Source of the DNA: Shewanella nanhaiensis
Lineage (GTDB): Bacteria; Pseudomonadota; Gammaproteobacteria; Enterobacterales; Shewanellaceae
Assembly (NCBI RefSeq): GCF_019457885.1
Contig: NZ_JAHZST010000003.1
Location: forward strand, 248,001-312,000
Direction of reading: 5' to 3'
DNA: 64,000 nucleotides
Position 1 is the stretch's first letter. Each line of letters begins with the position of its first letter. The notes under the pieces are model-generated. The model made no database searches. It worked only from the letters and a program-made list of their open reading frames with translations, and was not told the DNA's origin. The position numbers were made by a program, and so were the translations under genes. Shown here one piece after another: positions 9,201 through 16,712 of this stretch.

Positions 9201-10322
9201 CTAGGCGTTAGTCCTCAAGATATTGCCGTGATGGCGGCGGGAGCAGCACTAAGAAAGTGGACTCCATTTGTTGGTCAGGTAGAAGCCATTATTACCGGTG
9301 CGCAAGTTGCCGACATCTTAATAGATCAAGTTAAAACGATTAAAGATATGGCCTTTGTTCCAGTAAAATCAGACTTTACTGTCACGTGGGGATTAACCAT
9401 TGTAGATATTGAACCTAGCATCATGAAGGCTGAAGCTGTCGATAAACCTTTGTCCATTATAGGTACGGGCTTTGGAATTAATGAGCGCTGGTATTGGTTC
9501 GATGAAGAGCCTATCACATTCCTAAAAGATGAGGGGGCATCGACTCAAGAAGTTGAGAGAGAACACGATAGCGTCTCTCTAGAGGGAACCCTACTAGATA
9601 TCACAGTACCAGGAACGCTACTTGAAAATGCAGTCGGTCCAATCGCAGTTCGCGTCGAGCATAGGGGCGAAGAGGCAAACTCTCCAGTAAAAATTCAAAT
9701 AGGAGATGGACTAGAGATCGCTCGTCTTAAAGCAGACTCAGGGCAACCTGGCGATACCGTGATCATCGAAGGCATAGGTTTTAGTCCACTAAAATCTAAA
9801 AACCGAGTCACCTTTGCAGGCAAAGATGGTCAAAGAGTCATTGCCAGTGTCAGGAAGTCAGAACCAGGAAAACTAACGGTTACAGTACCTAATAATGTTA
9901 TTACTGGAGAGGTCACGGTAGAGGTTAATAGTGAAGTCAGCAACGGACTAGTATTTACCATCCCCTTTATTTTGGATGTAACCTTTGGGGACAATGGTAA
10001 CTTTAATGATGATATCTTCAAGTTAGTTGTAGATGATAAGGTCATTACAGATGGCTCAAGCCCACAACGTAAAGTGGGGCCAATATCTATCCCATTAAAT
10101 GCTGGTTCACATAACGTCAAGCTGGTTGGTATTCGTGCTGAAGATGAAATTGGCACCTATTACATTCAATTTGAAGGTAATGTTATCTCAGTGGCAGGTG
10201 ATGCCTTGGAGGGACGTGATCTGCTCAAGGACAGTGTTAAAACTTTCCAAGTTGAAGTCGGCCCAACAAAACAAAAAGTCACCAATAAGGTTAATCCACT
10301 GAACGCTTTACAGCATGAGTAG
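6255..10322 (+). CDS. very large surface lipoprotein with PPC-like, TSP3 and IPT/TIG-like parts
   Basis: 1355-residue lipoprotein: signal peptide with lipobox LAGC (Cys27), a Pro-Asp-Pro-Thr repeat linker (about 40-65), a PPC-like beta domain starting LEPNDNPSIATETEL (about 105-225), calcium-binding thrombospondin type 3 repeats (about 225-360; DSDNDGLSDKSEG and similar), a long middle part I do not recognise, and two IPT/TIG-like beta domains near the C-terminus (about 1055-1240; SIIGTGFGINERW and TVIIEGIGFSPLKSKNRV). Such architecture suggests a cell-surface adhesin or matrix protein. It directly follows the tad genes in the same direction, so it may be displayed or used together with Flp pili; that is inference. 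Function is unknown. Confidence 0.85.
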   Translation: MKYKTLKLTQKLWLAALLSATMGLAGCNGDLEEGEGPENPDPTPPTTPDPTPDPTPDPTPDPTDPADLVGTWENKDEDSDGVLDEFDAYPFNLDKQSMTLITELEPNDNPSIATETELAPPFAVSGAISQKSDNGDLFSFNAEEGDFYTLTLKYQDPDFKPNIYFSDKNGDALNFGVIDIEPALKTLAINVEILDSGLHHIGVNDINFDGKESFTYHVEIFIDQDGDALDDIKEAALAISNLTHDTDGDTIADTEEFLYPFYSDQISFNPDNDELPNWLDSDSDNDGLSDKSEGADDRDNDGIGNFLDDDSDGNSILDLQEFGDDASQPLDTDFDSTPNYLDLDDDNDGLLDIHDQQRLIDIAEDQSKLIGAPYVTHNNISVNFLREDDLIQVSIDDSLSAEQHYLIFKRKGQAPINLPISVSSSIAKANIPAGTDSIFISDGINKTNTRNVTLHPKRTPIISSSGALLLEEESQTQLLGADFSDDMTITANGTPLEIISNTGSTLSVKTPASLSDGELQINNAIGQSNAVSYYITQQIELQLVEVGSVDAGELKIETLLGSQYELDASNTVNVEQFKNRLTPVTSYFETQDEHDGKIYLSGYMLPEEESFSLDITSTSFRYILDFIGINKIPSEQLSSFKSEISSYSEFTEVTAHLNSQLELSPTALDKLSSETTTLLISNSNAIFDRYNSKQSIQQSSGKANQPLSYQAQSQQKSTGSIKPTIVNYGTDHFDYSLEATNFLDNWLPSDPSCPDNSDISDEQKSKLSYDGCVELQNRTKLYLSTMIIPLGENGEYDPDQLDSPLRKHIKNGWDGNILGPQSGTFLGLEFWSKDQYYNECPYQNCLYQVIAPGVGTPLGPSPFSYVPSSDYDRAIIQARQSIAIRTIIDGILLKFFDLILTGIGYEPTGFDPVVITKLIIQYSPKLMEEAEKLYNDENITNEDIEEFVKQVAIEFYKNEVELLADPANAGKLGPITKAVLQELGVSPQDIAVMAAGAALRKWTPFVGQVEAIITGAQVADILIDQVKTIKDMAFVPVKSDFTVTWGLTIVDIEPSIMKAEAVDKPLSIIGTGFGINERWYWFDEEPITFLKDEGASTQEVEREHDSVSLEGTLLDITVPGTLLENAVGPIAVRVEHRGEEANSPVKIQIGDGLEIARLKADSGQPGDTVIIEGIGFSPLKSKNRVTFAGKDGQRVIASVRKSEPGKLTVTVPNNVITGEVTVEVNSEVSNGLVFTIPFILDVTFGDNGNFNDDIFKLVVDDKVITDGSSPQRKVGPISIPLNAGSHNVKLVGIRAEDEIGTYYIQFEGNVISVAGDALEGRDLLKDSVKTFQVEVGPTKQKVTNKVNPLNALQHE

Positions 10323-10334
10323 ATAGTGAATAAG

Positions 10335-10358
10335 ATGGGGGGCTTCACGCTCCCCCAT
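10335..10358 (+). terminator. hairpin after the large lipoprotein gene (weak terminator)
   Basis: ATGGGGGG at 10335-10342 pairs with TCCCCCAT at 10351-10358 (one G:T) around an 8-base loop. It lies 12 bases after the stop at 10322. No run of T follows, so it may only slow or protect transcripts rather than end them. Confidence 0.4.
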
Positions 10359-10374
10359 TATAAAAGGAATAATA

Positions 10375-10794
10375 ATGCTACGTTATCTCGCTGTGATACC
10401 GCTATTTTTGCTAAGTGCCAGCATGGCTGATGCCTCAGAAAATCTGGAGCAGGTATTAACTCAACGCTGTTTAGACACATTTGATTTTATCGAGAAGAAA
10501 GATCTCGACACTTTTATTGCTCAGATGCCTGTAACGCCTTCAGAGCACGAAAAAAAACGTTCGATGAAAGTATTGGAAAGAGCCCATGAACGTTGGTTCG
10601 TAAAAAAGAAAATAATCAGTATTGAGCCTCAAAAAGTCACCTACCAAACACCATCAAAAATCAAACAGGAAAAGTACCAAGCGCAGCAACAAGCTAAAGT
10701 AGGCTTATTCATTCTCAGTGAAAATTACCGCTCAACCATGAGCTGTAAATTTATTAAAACTCCGAAAGGTTGGTTTCTATCTTCACTGCCTTAA
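10375..10794 (+). CDS. small secreted protein of unknown function
   Basis: 139 residues with a clear signal peptide (LAVIPLFLLSASMADA, cleavage near residue 20). The mature part is charged and has two cysteines (in TQRCLDTF and TMSCKFIK) that could form a disulfide. I do not recognise the family. An AAAAGG sequence precedes ATG 10375. It sits between the large lipoprotein and two membrane proteins, all same strand, and probably belongs to the accessory part of the Tad region. Confidence 0.75.
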   Translation: MLRYLAVIPLFLLSASMADASENLEQVLTQRCLDTFDFIEKKDLDTFIAQMPVTPSEHEKKRSMKVLERAHERWFVKKKIISIEPQKVTYQTPSKIKQEKYQAQQQAKVGLFILSENYRSTMSCKFIKTPKGWFLSSLP

Positions 10795-10809
10795 CCTTTA
10801 CGCTTCAGC

Positions 10810-11496
10810 ATGTTTAATAGGAGAGATCTTTACTTGAATTACTCTGCACTATCAAAAAATGCCAAAATTCATTTCAGTGATAAATATCTACCCGATAGAC
10901 TGCCTCTGGCAACTAAAACCCTACTTTTTATACGTGCTTTTGGTTTTATCTTAACCATCCCTCTTGTCATCTCACTGTTTATGGTAATAAGGCTTGATGG
11001 TACAGAGCAGCACCTCTTTATATCCGCAAGCATGCTACTTACCTTCGCTGTTATCCCCCTTCTGGCAACGAAACATCAGCTAGTATTAGATACTCTCAAC
11101 ACTCAAGCATATCTAGAGGTTCGTACATTTGGCATTAAATTAAAGCAGTGGAAAAGCAAACCCTTAGCCAAGACAGAGATCACCCTTAGCCCCTCTGTAC
11201 ATAAGGAGAGTAGCTACCAGCTCATCATAGAGGGACAGCACTTTGTTATCGGTGATCTAGCTGAGACAGAGCAAGCATTACGCTTTATTTCAAGCCATTT
11301 TCAATTGCCCGCTTTTGAACAAGTTAGCCAATACCCAGAGATAACACCATTGGGTGAATTCAAGATACCTAGCGATGCCCAAGCACCGAGCAAACCCATT
11401 GAGTCACTATGGAACTCAACAGCTTGGCTTAAGCTTCTACTCCCACTTCCTGTTTTTATTACTCTTGGCTTTGTATTAAAGCTATTTGGAAGTTAG
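10810..11496 (+). CDS. membrane protein of unknown function (two N-terminal helices, C-terminal helix)
   Basis: 228 residues: two membrane helices near 37-60 and 68-86, a soluble beta-rich part (about 88-170) and a last hydrophobic helix near 208-225. No known family is recognised. The layout (helix pair, then a beta domain that could resemble a bacterial PH fold) is shared with the next gene. ATG 10810 has no good ribosome site; TTG 10834 follows AGGAG by 10 bases and may be the real start, which would shorten the protein by 8 residues. Confidence 0.7.
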   Translation: MFNRRDLYLNYSALSKNAKIHFSDKYLPDRLPLATKTLLFIRAFGFILTIPLVISLFMVIRLDGTEQHLFISASMLLTFAVIPLLATKHQLVLDTLNTQAYLEVRTFGIKLKQWKSKPLAKTEITLSPSVHKESSYQLIIEGQHFVIGDLAETEQALRFISSHFQLPAFEQVSQYPEITPLGEFKIPSDAQAPSKPIESLWNSTAWLKLLLPLPVFITLGFVLKLFGS

Positions 11497-11498
11497 CC

Positions 11499-11960
11499 AT
11501 GTTGTTTAAAGAGATATCATCAGACAAAGCCACAATCAAAAACAGAAGGTTTAACTCAATCAGCCGTAAAGTGATTGGAGTTATCTTTGCCTCAATAACC
11601 CTTATTCTTGGCTTAGGGCTTGGGCGTCATGATGAGATTGTCATTCTTTATTGGGCTATTGGCGCACTACTAAGTTGGCACCTACTGTTTGCCAAAGTCA
11701 CTGTAGAGATAGATCTCAGCAAGCAAATGATCTCAACCCATGTAAGCTCCCTATACCCTATCACCAAGCAGGTCATTTCAATAACTGATATCAAGGCGTT
11801 CAACCTAAGCTCAGATCCAACCCGAGTTAACCGTTATAACCTCCTCATCGTCTCTAACCATAACGAGAAACCATTAAGGTTTAATTTTGGTAGCCAAGCA
11901 GAGATGAATAGACTCGGACAAAAGCTTGCACATTTTTGTGGTAAACCCTTCCTAACATGA
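11499..11960 (+). CDS. small membrane protein of unknown function, similar layout to its neighbour
   Basis: 153 residues: two membrane helices (about 25-42 and 48-66) then a beta-rich domain (TVEIDLSKQMISTHV, later YNLLIVSNHNEKPLRFNFG). Only 2 bases separate it from the preceding gene, so they are translated as a pair. The matched order of parts suggests the two are diverged relatives; I could not align them to prove it. No catalytic motif is seen. Confidence 0.7.
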   Translation: MLFKEISSDKATIKNRRFNSISRKVIGVIFASITLILGLGLGRHDEIVILYWAIGALLSWHLLFAKVTVEIDLSKQMISTHVSSLYPITKQVISITDIKAFNLSSDPTRVNRYNLLIVSNHNEKPLRFNFGSQAEMNRLGQKLAHFCGKPFLT

Positions 11961-12026
11961 CACAAAAGGGTATACCCAAACACAATATAGCCCCGACAAA
12001 TACATACCTAAGGATAACATCCAGTA

Positions 12027-12059
12027 CCCCGAAACTACGATAAATACATACTTTCGGGG
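12027..12059. repeat. inverted repeat between membrane-protein gene and lipoprotein gene
   Basis: CCCCGAAA at 12027-12034 and TTTCGGGG at 12052-12059 form perfect 8-base arms with a 17-base spacer. It lies 67 bases after the stop at 11960 and 73 bases before ATG 12133. It may be a transcript end or a regulator site; no T run follows. Confidence 0.4.
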
Positions 12060-12132
12060 AATAGTTCACCTGTATTAATTCAGGATAATGATGCGATCAT
12101 ACTTTTAGTCTTATATTTGTAAGGAAACAGAT

Positions 12133-13965
12133 ATGTTCAAACATAAAATTGAGCTTTTCCTGATCTCATCCCTGCTGTTAAGTGGATGTGGAGGCTCTGA
12201 CTCTCCCGCTGAAGAGGTTGAGCCTCCAGTCGTTCCACCAGCGCCGACGCCTACTGAGTTTGAACATAAGATAGAAGGTACCATCGCCTATTTAGGCGCC
12301 GTAGCAGGGGCTGATATTTGCGTTGATTTAGATATGAACAAGCGCTGTGATGAAGCCGATCCCCAATCAAGCAGTGAAACCGATGGCAGTTATCAGATCG
12401 ATTGGAGCAGCAGCACTGAAAATCCTGCGTACTACCTAATTGCTAACTGGACAGATACACAAACCTCAACACTAGCAGCTCCTACTCCACTATCAAGTCA
12501 GTTCAAAGCTAACGCGCTTAATCTCTCAAGCTCCAAAACGGACGCTGATGCGGCGCAGCGCCAAACGCTAAATGCTGTCATCAATAATGGCATAGGTCAG
12601 TTATTCTCACTCCAAGATCACAGCGGTGCAATTAACGCGTTAACTCATATCGAATTCCAACGTTATGAGATGATGCTTGAACAGGCACTATCGAGCAGTG
12701 ATATTTTGCTAAAAAAGCAGGAACTAGCACTGATCCTTAACTCCCTTTACCCCCACTCTGGTAGTAATGTTTATCAAGTCTCTACAGAGCAAAGCGAGGC
12801 TGCGGGGTTTGTTGATACCCAAAGGCTACACTCTCACCTTACTGCACTTATCGACGATAATCTGACTGCTATTCTGGGGATTGATGAGCTATTTTCAAGC
12901 AGTAAAGCGGCGCTTATCACCCTAGCAGAGGAGAGTGGTCTCTCTCTTGAAGAGTACCTCAATAGCGATCCCATCGACGTACGCTTTTTAGTCAACAATA
13001 CCTTGATAGCACAAGGCTATATCGATACACCATTCGATGAGAAAATCATGTCTGAAGTGGACTGGCAGGTACTTCAAACCAACATAATGAACGATAATTT
13101 AACGCCAAATAAATTTACCTTAGCCCCCGTCCACCTTAACAGTTTCTTCTCACTGGACTATGGCAATCCAGATCTGACCCTTTTGGGTTCTATCAATAAT
13201 AATCAAATATATGGCAGTATTGCCGACTCAAGCAGTGTGCAGGAAACCCCACTTGAGTGCTGGAATGGTCCACTTGAAAAATGGATAAATGCCGACCGGG
13301 ATGATCAAGGTTATCAGCCCATCGCTTTGGAATTTAACAATAATACGCTCACCACTCATTATGATGGTACAGATGTGCCGATACATTTTAGTATTGAAAA
13401 ATATCACAGAGACAGTGAACAGTGGCAGGCGATTATCAGTGCAACGCCTGAGGAATTTAAACTAGATCAACTCATTTGGCCTGAATATATCTACCGCTAT
13501 CATATCGAACAAACACAAGATGTGATGTGCCGTGTTGAAACTGACTTTTTAACTTGGGATATGCCACTTCATAATGACCCACAACTGTTAACAACAGCCG
13601 ATATCGCTCGTCTTTTCTGGCCAGCCTTCTATCCAGATGAGGTCGCTATCGATGAGGAAAACCAGCGGTTATCTGTTGAGCTCACACTCGGCACCATAAG
13701 CACCTTCGAGTGGTCACTGCAAACCAGCCCGAATGATCTATCGCTAATACATGTTCTTGAAGTCGATGTTCCTCAGGAGTTAGACGCCAATATCTTACCG
13801 GATGACTACCTGATTGAAGGCGATAAAATCATTGAGGTCGATATCAATAAAGCGAACAGTTTCGATGATATGAACGACTATCTTCTGCTCACCTATGATG
13901 GTGAGGAGGAGAGCTTTAGTCAGAGAATCTATGCACATATTATCTCACTGCTACCTAGTCGCTAA
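12133..13965 (+). CDS. 610-residue lipoprotein of unknown function
   Basis: Signal peptide with lipobox LSGC (Cys19), then a Pro/Glu-rich spacer (about 24-41) and a domain beginning IEGTIAYLGAVAGADICVDLDMNKRCDEADP. This start resembles beta-sandwich domains that often open Shewanella and Vibrio surface lipoproteins and has an Asp-rich, possibly metal-binding loop. The rest is acidic, with no motif I recognise. ATG 12133 has AAGGA 7 bases upstream. A strong hairpin with TTTT closes the gene at 13982-14000. Confidence 0.78.
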   Translation: MFKHKIELFLISSLLLSGCGGSDSPAEEVEPPVVPPAPTPTEFEHKIEGTIAYLGAVAGADICVDLDMNKRCDEADPQSSSETDGSYQIDWSSSTENPAYYLIANWTDTQTSTLAAPTPLSSQFKANALNLSSSKTDADAAQRQTLNAVINNGIGQLFSLQDHSGAINALTHIEFQRYEMMLEQALSSSDILLKKQELALILNSLYPHSGSNVYQVSTEQSEAAGFVDTQRLHSHLTALIDDNLTAILGIDELFSSSKAALITLAEESGLSLEEYLNSDPIDVRFLVNNTLIAQGYIDTPFDEKIMSEVDWQVLQTNIMNDNLTPNKFTLAPVHLNSFFSLDYGNPDLTLLGSINNNQIYGSIADSSSVQETPLECWNGPLEKWINADRDDQGYQPIALEFNNNTLTTHYDGTDVPIHFSIEKYHRDSEQWQAIISATPEEFKLDQLIWPEYIYRYHIEQTQDVMCRVETDFLTWDMPLHNDPQLLTTADIARLFWPAFYPDEVAIDEENQRLSVELTLGTISTFEWSLQTSPNDLSLIHVLEVDVPQELDANILPDDYLIEGDKIIEVDINKANSFDDMNDYLLLTYDGEEESFSQRIYAHIISLLPSR

Positions 13966-13981
13966 TAATTAAACTTTTAAC

Positions 13982-14000
13982 GGGGGCTGAGCCCCCTTTT
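13982..14000 (+). terminator. intrinsic terminator after the 610-residue lipoprotein gene
   Basis: GGGGGC (13982-13987), loop TGA, GCCCCC (13991-13996), then TTTT. The next gene's ribosome site GGAG (14003-14006) begins right after it, so read-through could be tuned here. Confidence 0.75.
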
Positions 14001-14012
14001 GTGGAGCCCCCT

Positions 14013-15452
14013 ATGTATCGTGTTGGTTTAAGCCTACTACTAGCAGCAAGTGTTATCTTCAGCTCTCACACCTTAGCTGAAACACAACTTTTCAAGCCTC
14101 TACCGGAAGCAAAAGTGGATAAAAAAGCTAATCGGCACTTTAGTCATTATCCGCTTATCGTAGGCCTAGATAAGAGAGAGTATTTGACAGAGCAAGTTAG
14201 CGGCAAACTCTCTCGTATCTCCTATGAGCTACCTGTTAGCTTTGAACCAATTCATCTGGTGAATAACTATAAGACCCAAATAACCAAGCTAGGCGGTACA
14301 CTACTCTTTGAATGCACAGAGAAGCAGTGTGGTAAAAAAGATAAATTACAGAGACAGGTTCAGCCACTGAATACGATTCCTAAAAATCAGCCGGCTCTGC
14401 TCACAGCCAAGTTAACCTTAGATAAAAAACAACTGTATCTATCACTCTATGCCGCCAGTTGGCACAAGGGAGCGAGTTTGCAACTCGATATCGTTGAAGT
14501 TATTCCTGAGCCACTTGATCTAATTGAAGTTAACCAAACTTACCTTGGTAGTGAAATAGTTCAAACCCAATTTAAAGATAGATCCAATAAAGATGAGCGT
14601 GACAGTAAAGACCACCCAATGATTAAACGTCTACCTGGCGCCTATATTACTGATTATGAACAGTACGACTTTGGCCAAACTAAAGTCATCACTGGCATCA
14701 ATAAAAAAAAGCACCAAGTTAAAACACTTGAGGGGCGGATCACCGACATTAGTTATGATCTCCCCCGTAACTACTCAGAGTATGAGGTCAATGCAAACTA
14801 TAAAGTAGCACTCACTCAACTGGGCTTTACCCCACTATTTAGCTGTCAGGGTAAAGAGTGTGGTGCAAAGAGTAAGATTTACCAAAATATAAAAACCTTA
14901 GCGAATATCGGTCGGGACGAAAGTCAATTTTATAGCCTTTATAGACTTGAGCGTTCACAGGGTAATGTATATGCAATGACCTATATCATCGGCTTCAACG
15001 ATGGATTATGGGGCGAGATAAAACTGATTGAAGAGACGCAACTGATTGATGATAGAGTCGCCATCGATCTTGAAGGCCTGACAGACAAGATGGCCGAAAC
15101 CGGCCATGTAGCACTCGATGGTTTACTGTTTGAGTTTGATAGCGATAAGATGCTTCCCGAAGCCAAAGCGGTTGTAAAAGTGGTGGCAAGCTACCTTAAA
15201 TCTCACCCCAAGCAGCACTTCTATGTTATCGGACACACAGATGATCAAGGTAAGCAGAGCTACAATCAGCTATTGTCAGATAAGCGAGCAAAAGCGGTTG
15301 TAAAGCAGCTTACAACTGCACATCAGATCCCTAAAGATCAGCTAACGGGTAAGGGAGTGGGTGAATACTCACCCGTTGCCAACAACAGCAATGAAGCTGG
15401 TCAGAAACTTAACAGGCGTGTTGAGTTGGTACTGAGATCAGATCAACAATAA
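14013..15452 (+). CDS. OmpA-family outer-membrane protein with two DUF4892-like units
   Basis: 479 residues: signal peptide (VGLSLLLAASVIFSSHTLA), two tandem DUF4892-like units and a C-terminal OmpA peptidoglycan-binding domain. The units share the order ISYELP / NYKTQITKLGGTLLFECTEKQCG and ISYDLP / NYKVALTQLGFTPLFSCQGKECG, each with a cysteine pair. The OmpA part reads GLLFEFDSDKMLPEA, VIGHTDDQG and NRRVELVL. ATG 14013 is chosen because GGAG lies 6 bases upstream; an in-frame GTG at 14001 sits on the terminator. OmpA-type proteins are frequent at the end of Tad loci and may fix the pilus machine to the wall; that link is inference. Confidence 0.85.
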   Translation: MYRVGLSLLLAASVIFSSHTLAETQLFKPLPEAKVDKKANRHFSHYPLIVGLDKREYLTEQVSGKLSRISYELPVSFEPIHLVNNYKTQITKLGGTLLFECTEKQCGKKDKLQRQVQPLNTIPKNQPALLTAKLTLDKKQLYLSLYAASWHKGASLQLDIVEVIPEPLDLIEVNQTYLGSEIVQTQFKDRSNKDERDSKDHPMIKRLPGAYITDYEQYDFGQTKVITGINKKKHQVKTLEGRITDISYDLPRNYSEYEVNANYKVALTQLGFTPLFSCQGKECGAKSKIYQNIKTLANIGRDESQFYSLYRLERSQGNVYAMTYIIGFNDGLWGEIKLIEETQLIDDRVAIDLEGLTDKMAETGHVALDGLLFEFDSDKMLPEAKAVVKVVASYLKSHPKQHFYVIGHTDDQGKQSYNQLLSDKRAKAVVKQLTTAHQIPKDQLTGKGVGEYSPVANNSNEAGQKLNRRVELVLRSDQQ

Positions 15453-15461
15453 ACTAAATTA

Positions 15462-15494
15462 AGGGAGAGGTTGATCGAGAGGTAACCTCTCCCT
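15462..15494. terminator. hairpin between converging genes
   Basis: AGGGAGAGGTT (15462-15472) pairs with AACCTCTCCCT (15484-15494), 11 perfect base pairs, loop 11. It lies between the + strand OmpA-type gene and the - strand gene ending at 15527 and could serve both. T runs are poor on both sides. Confidence 0.6.
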
Positions 15495-15526
15495 AAGCTC
15501 TTGAGTAATAGTTCTTGAGCAATAGG

Positions 15527-16564
15527 CTATTGCACCTGGAAGCTAGGTTCTGATCTTGAAAGCTTTCTCTTTGAGGATTTAGCATATTTGGCAATTTTTT
15601 TATTGCCAGCTTGTTCATATATTTTATTGAGAACATCGTGGTAGCGGCCATTGCCACTGGAGGCTAAGACTTTACACAACCAAGCCATGGCATCCCCCAT
15701 CCCTTTATCTTCGATATCTTTAAGCTCCCAGATCCTCTGTGCGACCTGATCCAATGCCGCCGTATTGCTTAGATTGCTTGCAATCGCTTCACGAGCACTT
15801 TTACGAACCAAGTTATAATCACTGCTCAGCAGTTGAGACACCAGTGCCAGTTCAGCGGGATCGACATCTGTGGTGTCTATTTCAGATTGGGTATAGGCAT
15901 TTTTAAGCACCCAAACATTCTTGTCTAAACTGAACTCCATTGAACCAGCATTGAGGTAACTAATACGCAAGTTTTGCAGTCTAACATTACCAAGAAACGG
16001 CCTAAAACTTGTGCGTACATATTGGCCAACACTGTTAGGCTGACCCAGCTCTTTAAGCACATCCTCTAAACTTGCTCCGACGCTCAACTGTAAAAACTCT
16101 TTTTTTGAGACTTGAGCGTTAGCCGCTAACTCTGTGAGCTCTTTTTTCACTTTATCTGCATCAAAATCGGTAAGATCGACCGCCTCTCCCTGACCATCAC
16201 CGATCTCTTTTAGGGCATCTTTGATATAGCGCTTCAACTTTTTAGAGCTGGTTTTACTTTGCAACTCGAGTAACAACTCCCTGTACCTTACCTGCTTAGA
16301 AGCACCTAGGGCTTTTGCTAGCCAAGCTAATGTATCCTCCTGCTCGCCGTTATTTTCAAGTTCACTATTAATTAATACCCATGCAGCAAGATCGAGAAGC
16401 TCTGGACTTTCAGGAGGAAGATGGTACAGGTCTTTCGCTGCTAATTTATTATCAGCAGCATTATCACTGACTAGCAGCAAACCAAAAACAACATTCCTAG
16501 GCTCAACAGCCAGACTCATGGTTGAAAAAGTAACGAGTAGTAAAATAAGCATTAATCTAATCAA
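15527..16564 (-). CDS. secreted protein with helical repeats and a BamE-like middle
   Basis: About 345 residues. After a signal peptide (LMLILLLVTFSTMSLA) come helical repeat-like segments at both ends (DTLAWLAKALGASKQVRYRE and DAMAWLCKVLASSGNGRYHD resemble each other), and in the middle LSVGASLEDVLKELGQPNSV looks like the start of a SmpA/BamE-type fold. The two end segments suggest an internal duplication. Function unknown. The open frame reaches a GTG at 16603, but AAGGA lies 8 bases before TTG 16564, which also gives a normal signal peptide; ATG 16552 is a third option. Confidence 0.72.
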   Translation of the reverse strand: MIRLMLILLLVTFSTMSLAVEPRNVVFGLLLVSDNAADNKLAAKDLYHLPPESPELLDLAAWVLINSELENNGEQEDTLAWLAKALGASKQVRYRELLLELQSKTSSKKLKRYIKDALKEIGDGQGEAVDLTDFDADKVKKELTELAANAQVSKKEFLQLSVGASLEDVLKELGQPNSVGQYVRTSFRPFLGNVRLQNLRISYLNAGSMEFSLDKNVWVLKNAYTQSEIDTTDVDPAELALVSQLLSSDYNLVRKSAREAIASNLSNTAALDQVAQRIWELKDIEDKGMGDAMAWLCKVLASSGNGRYHDVLNKIYEQAGNKKIAKYAKSSKRKLSRSEPSFQVQ

Positions 16565-16712
16565 AATAACTTTCCTTAGTAATTTTGCACAATAATCAGA
16601 CACAAGCTACAGGATAAAGCGCTGCTTTTCCAGCTACAAACCCGGTGAAAACTCTGGCAATAAATAGCGTATACTGTCACTCAATGTTAACGAACAAGGT
16701 CTATTTTCGGTC

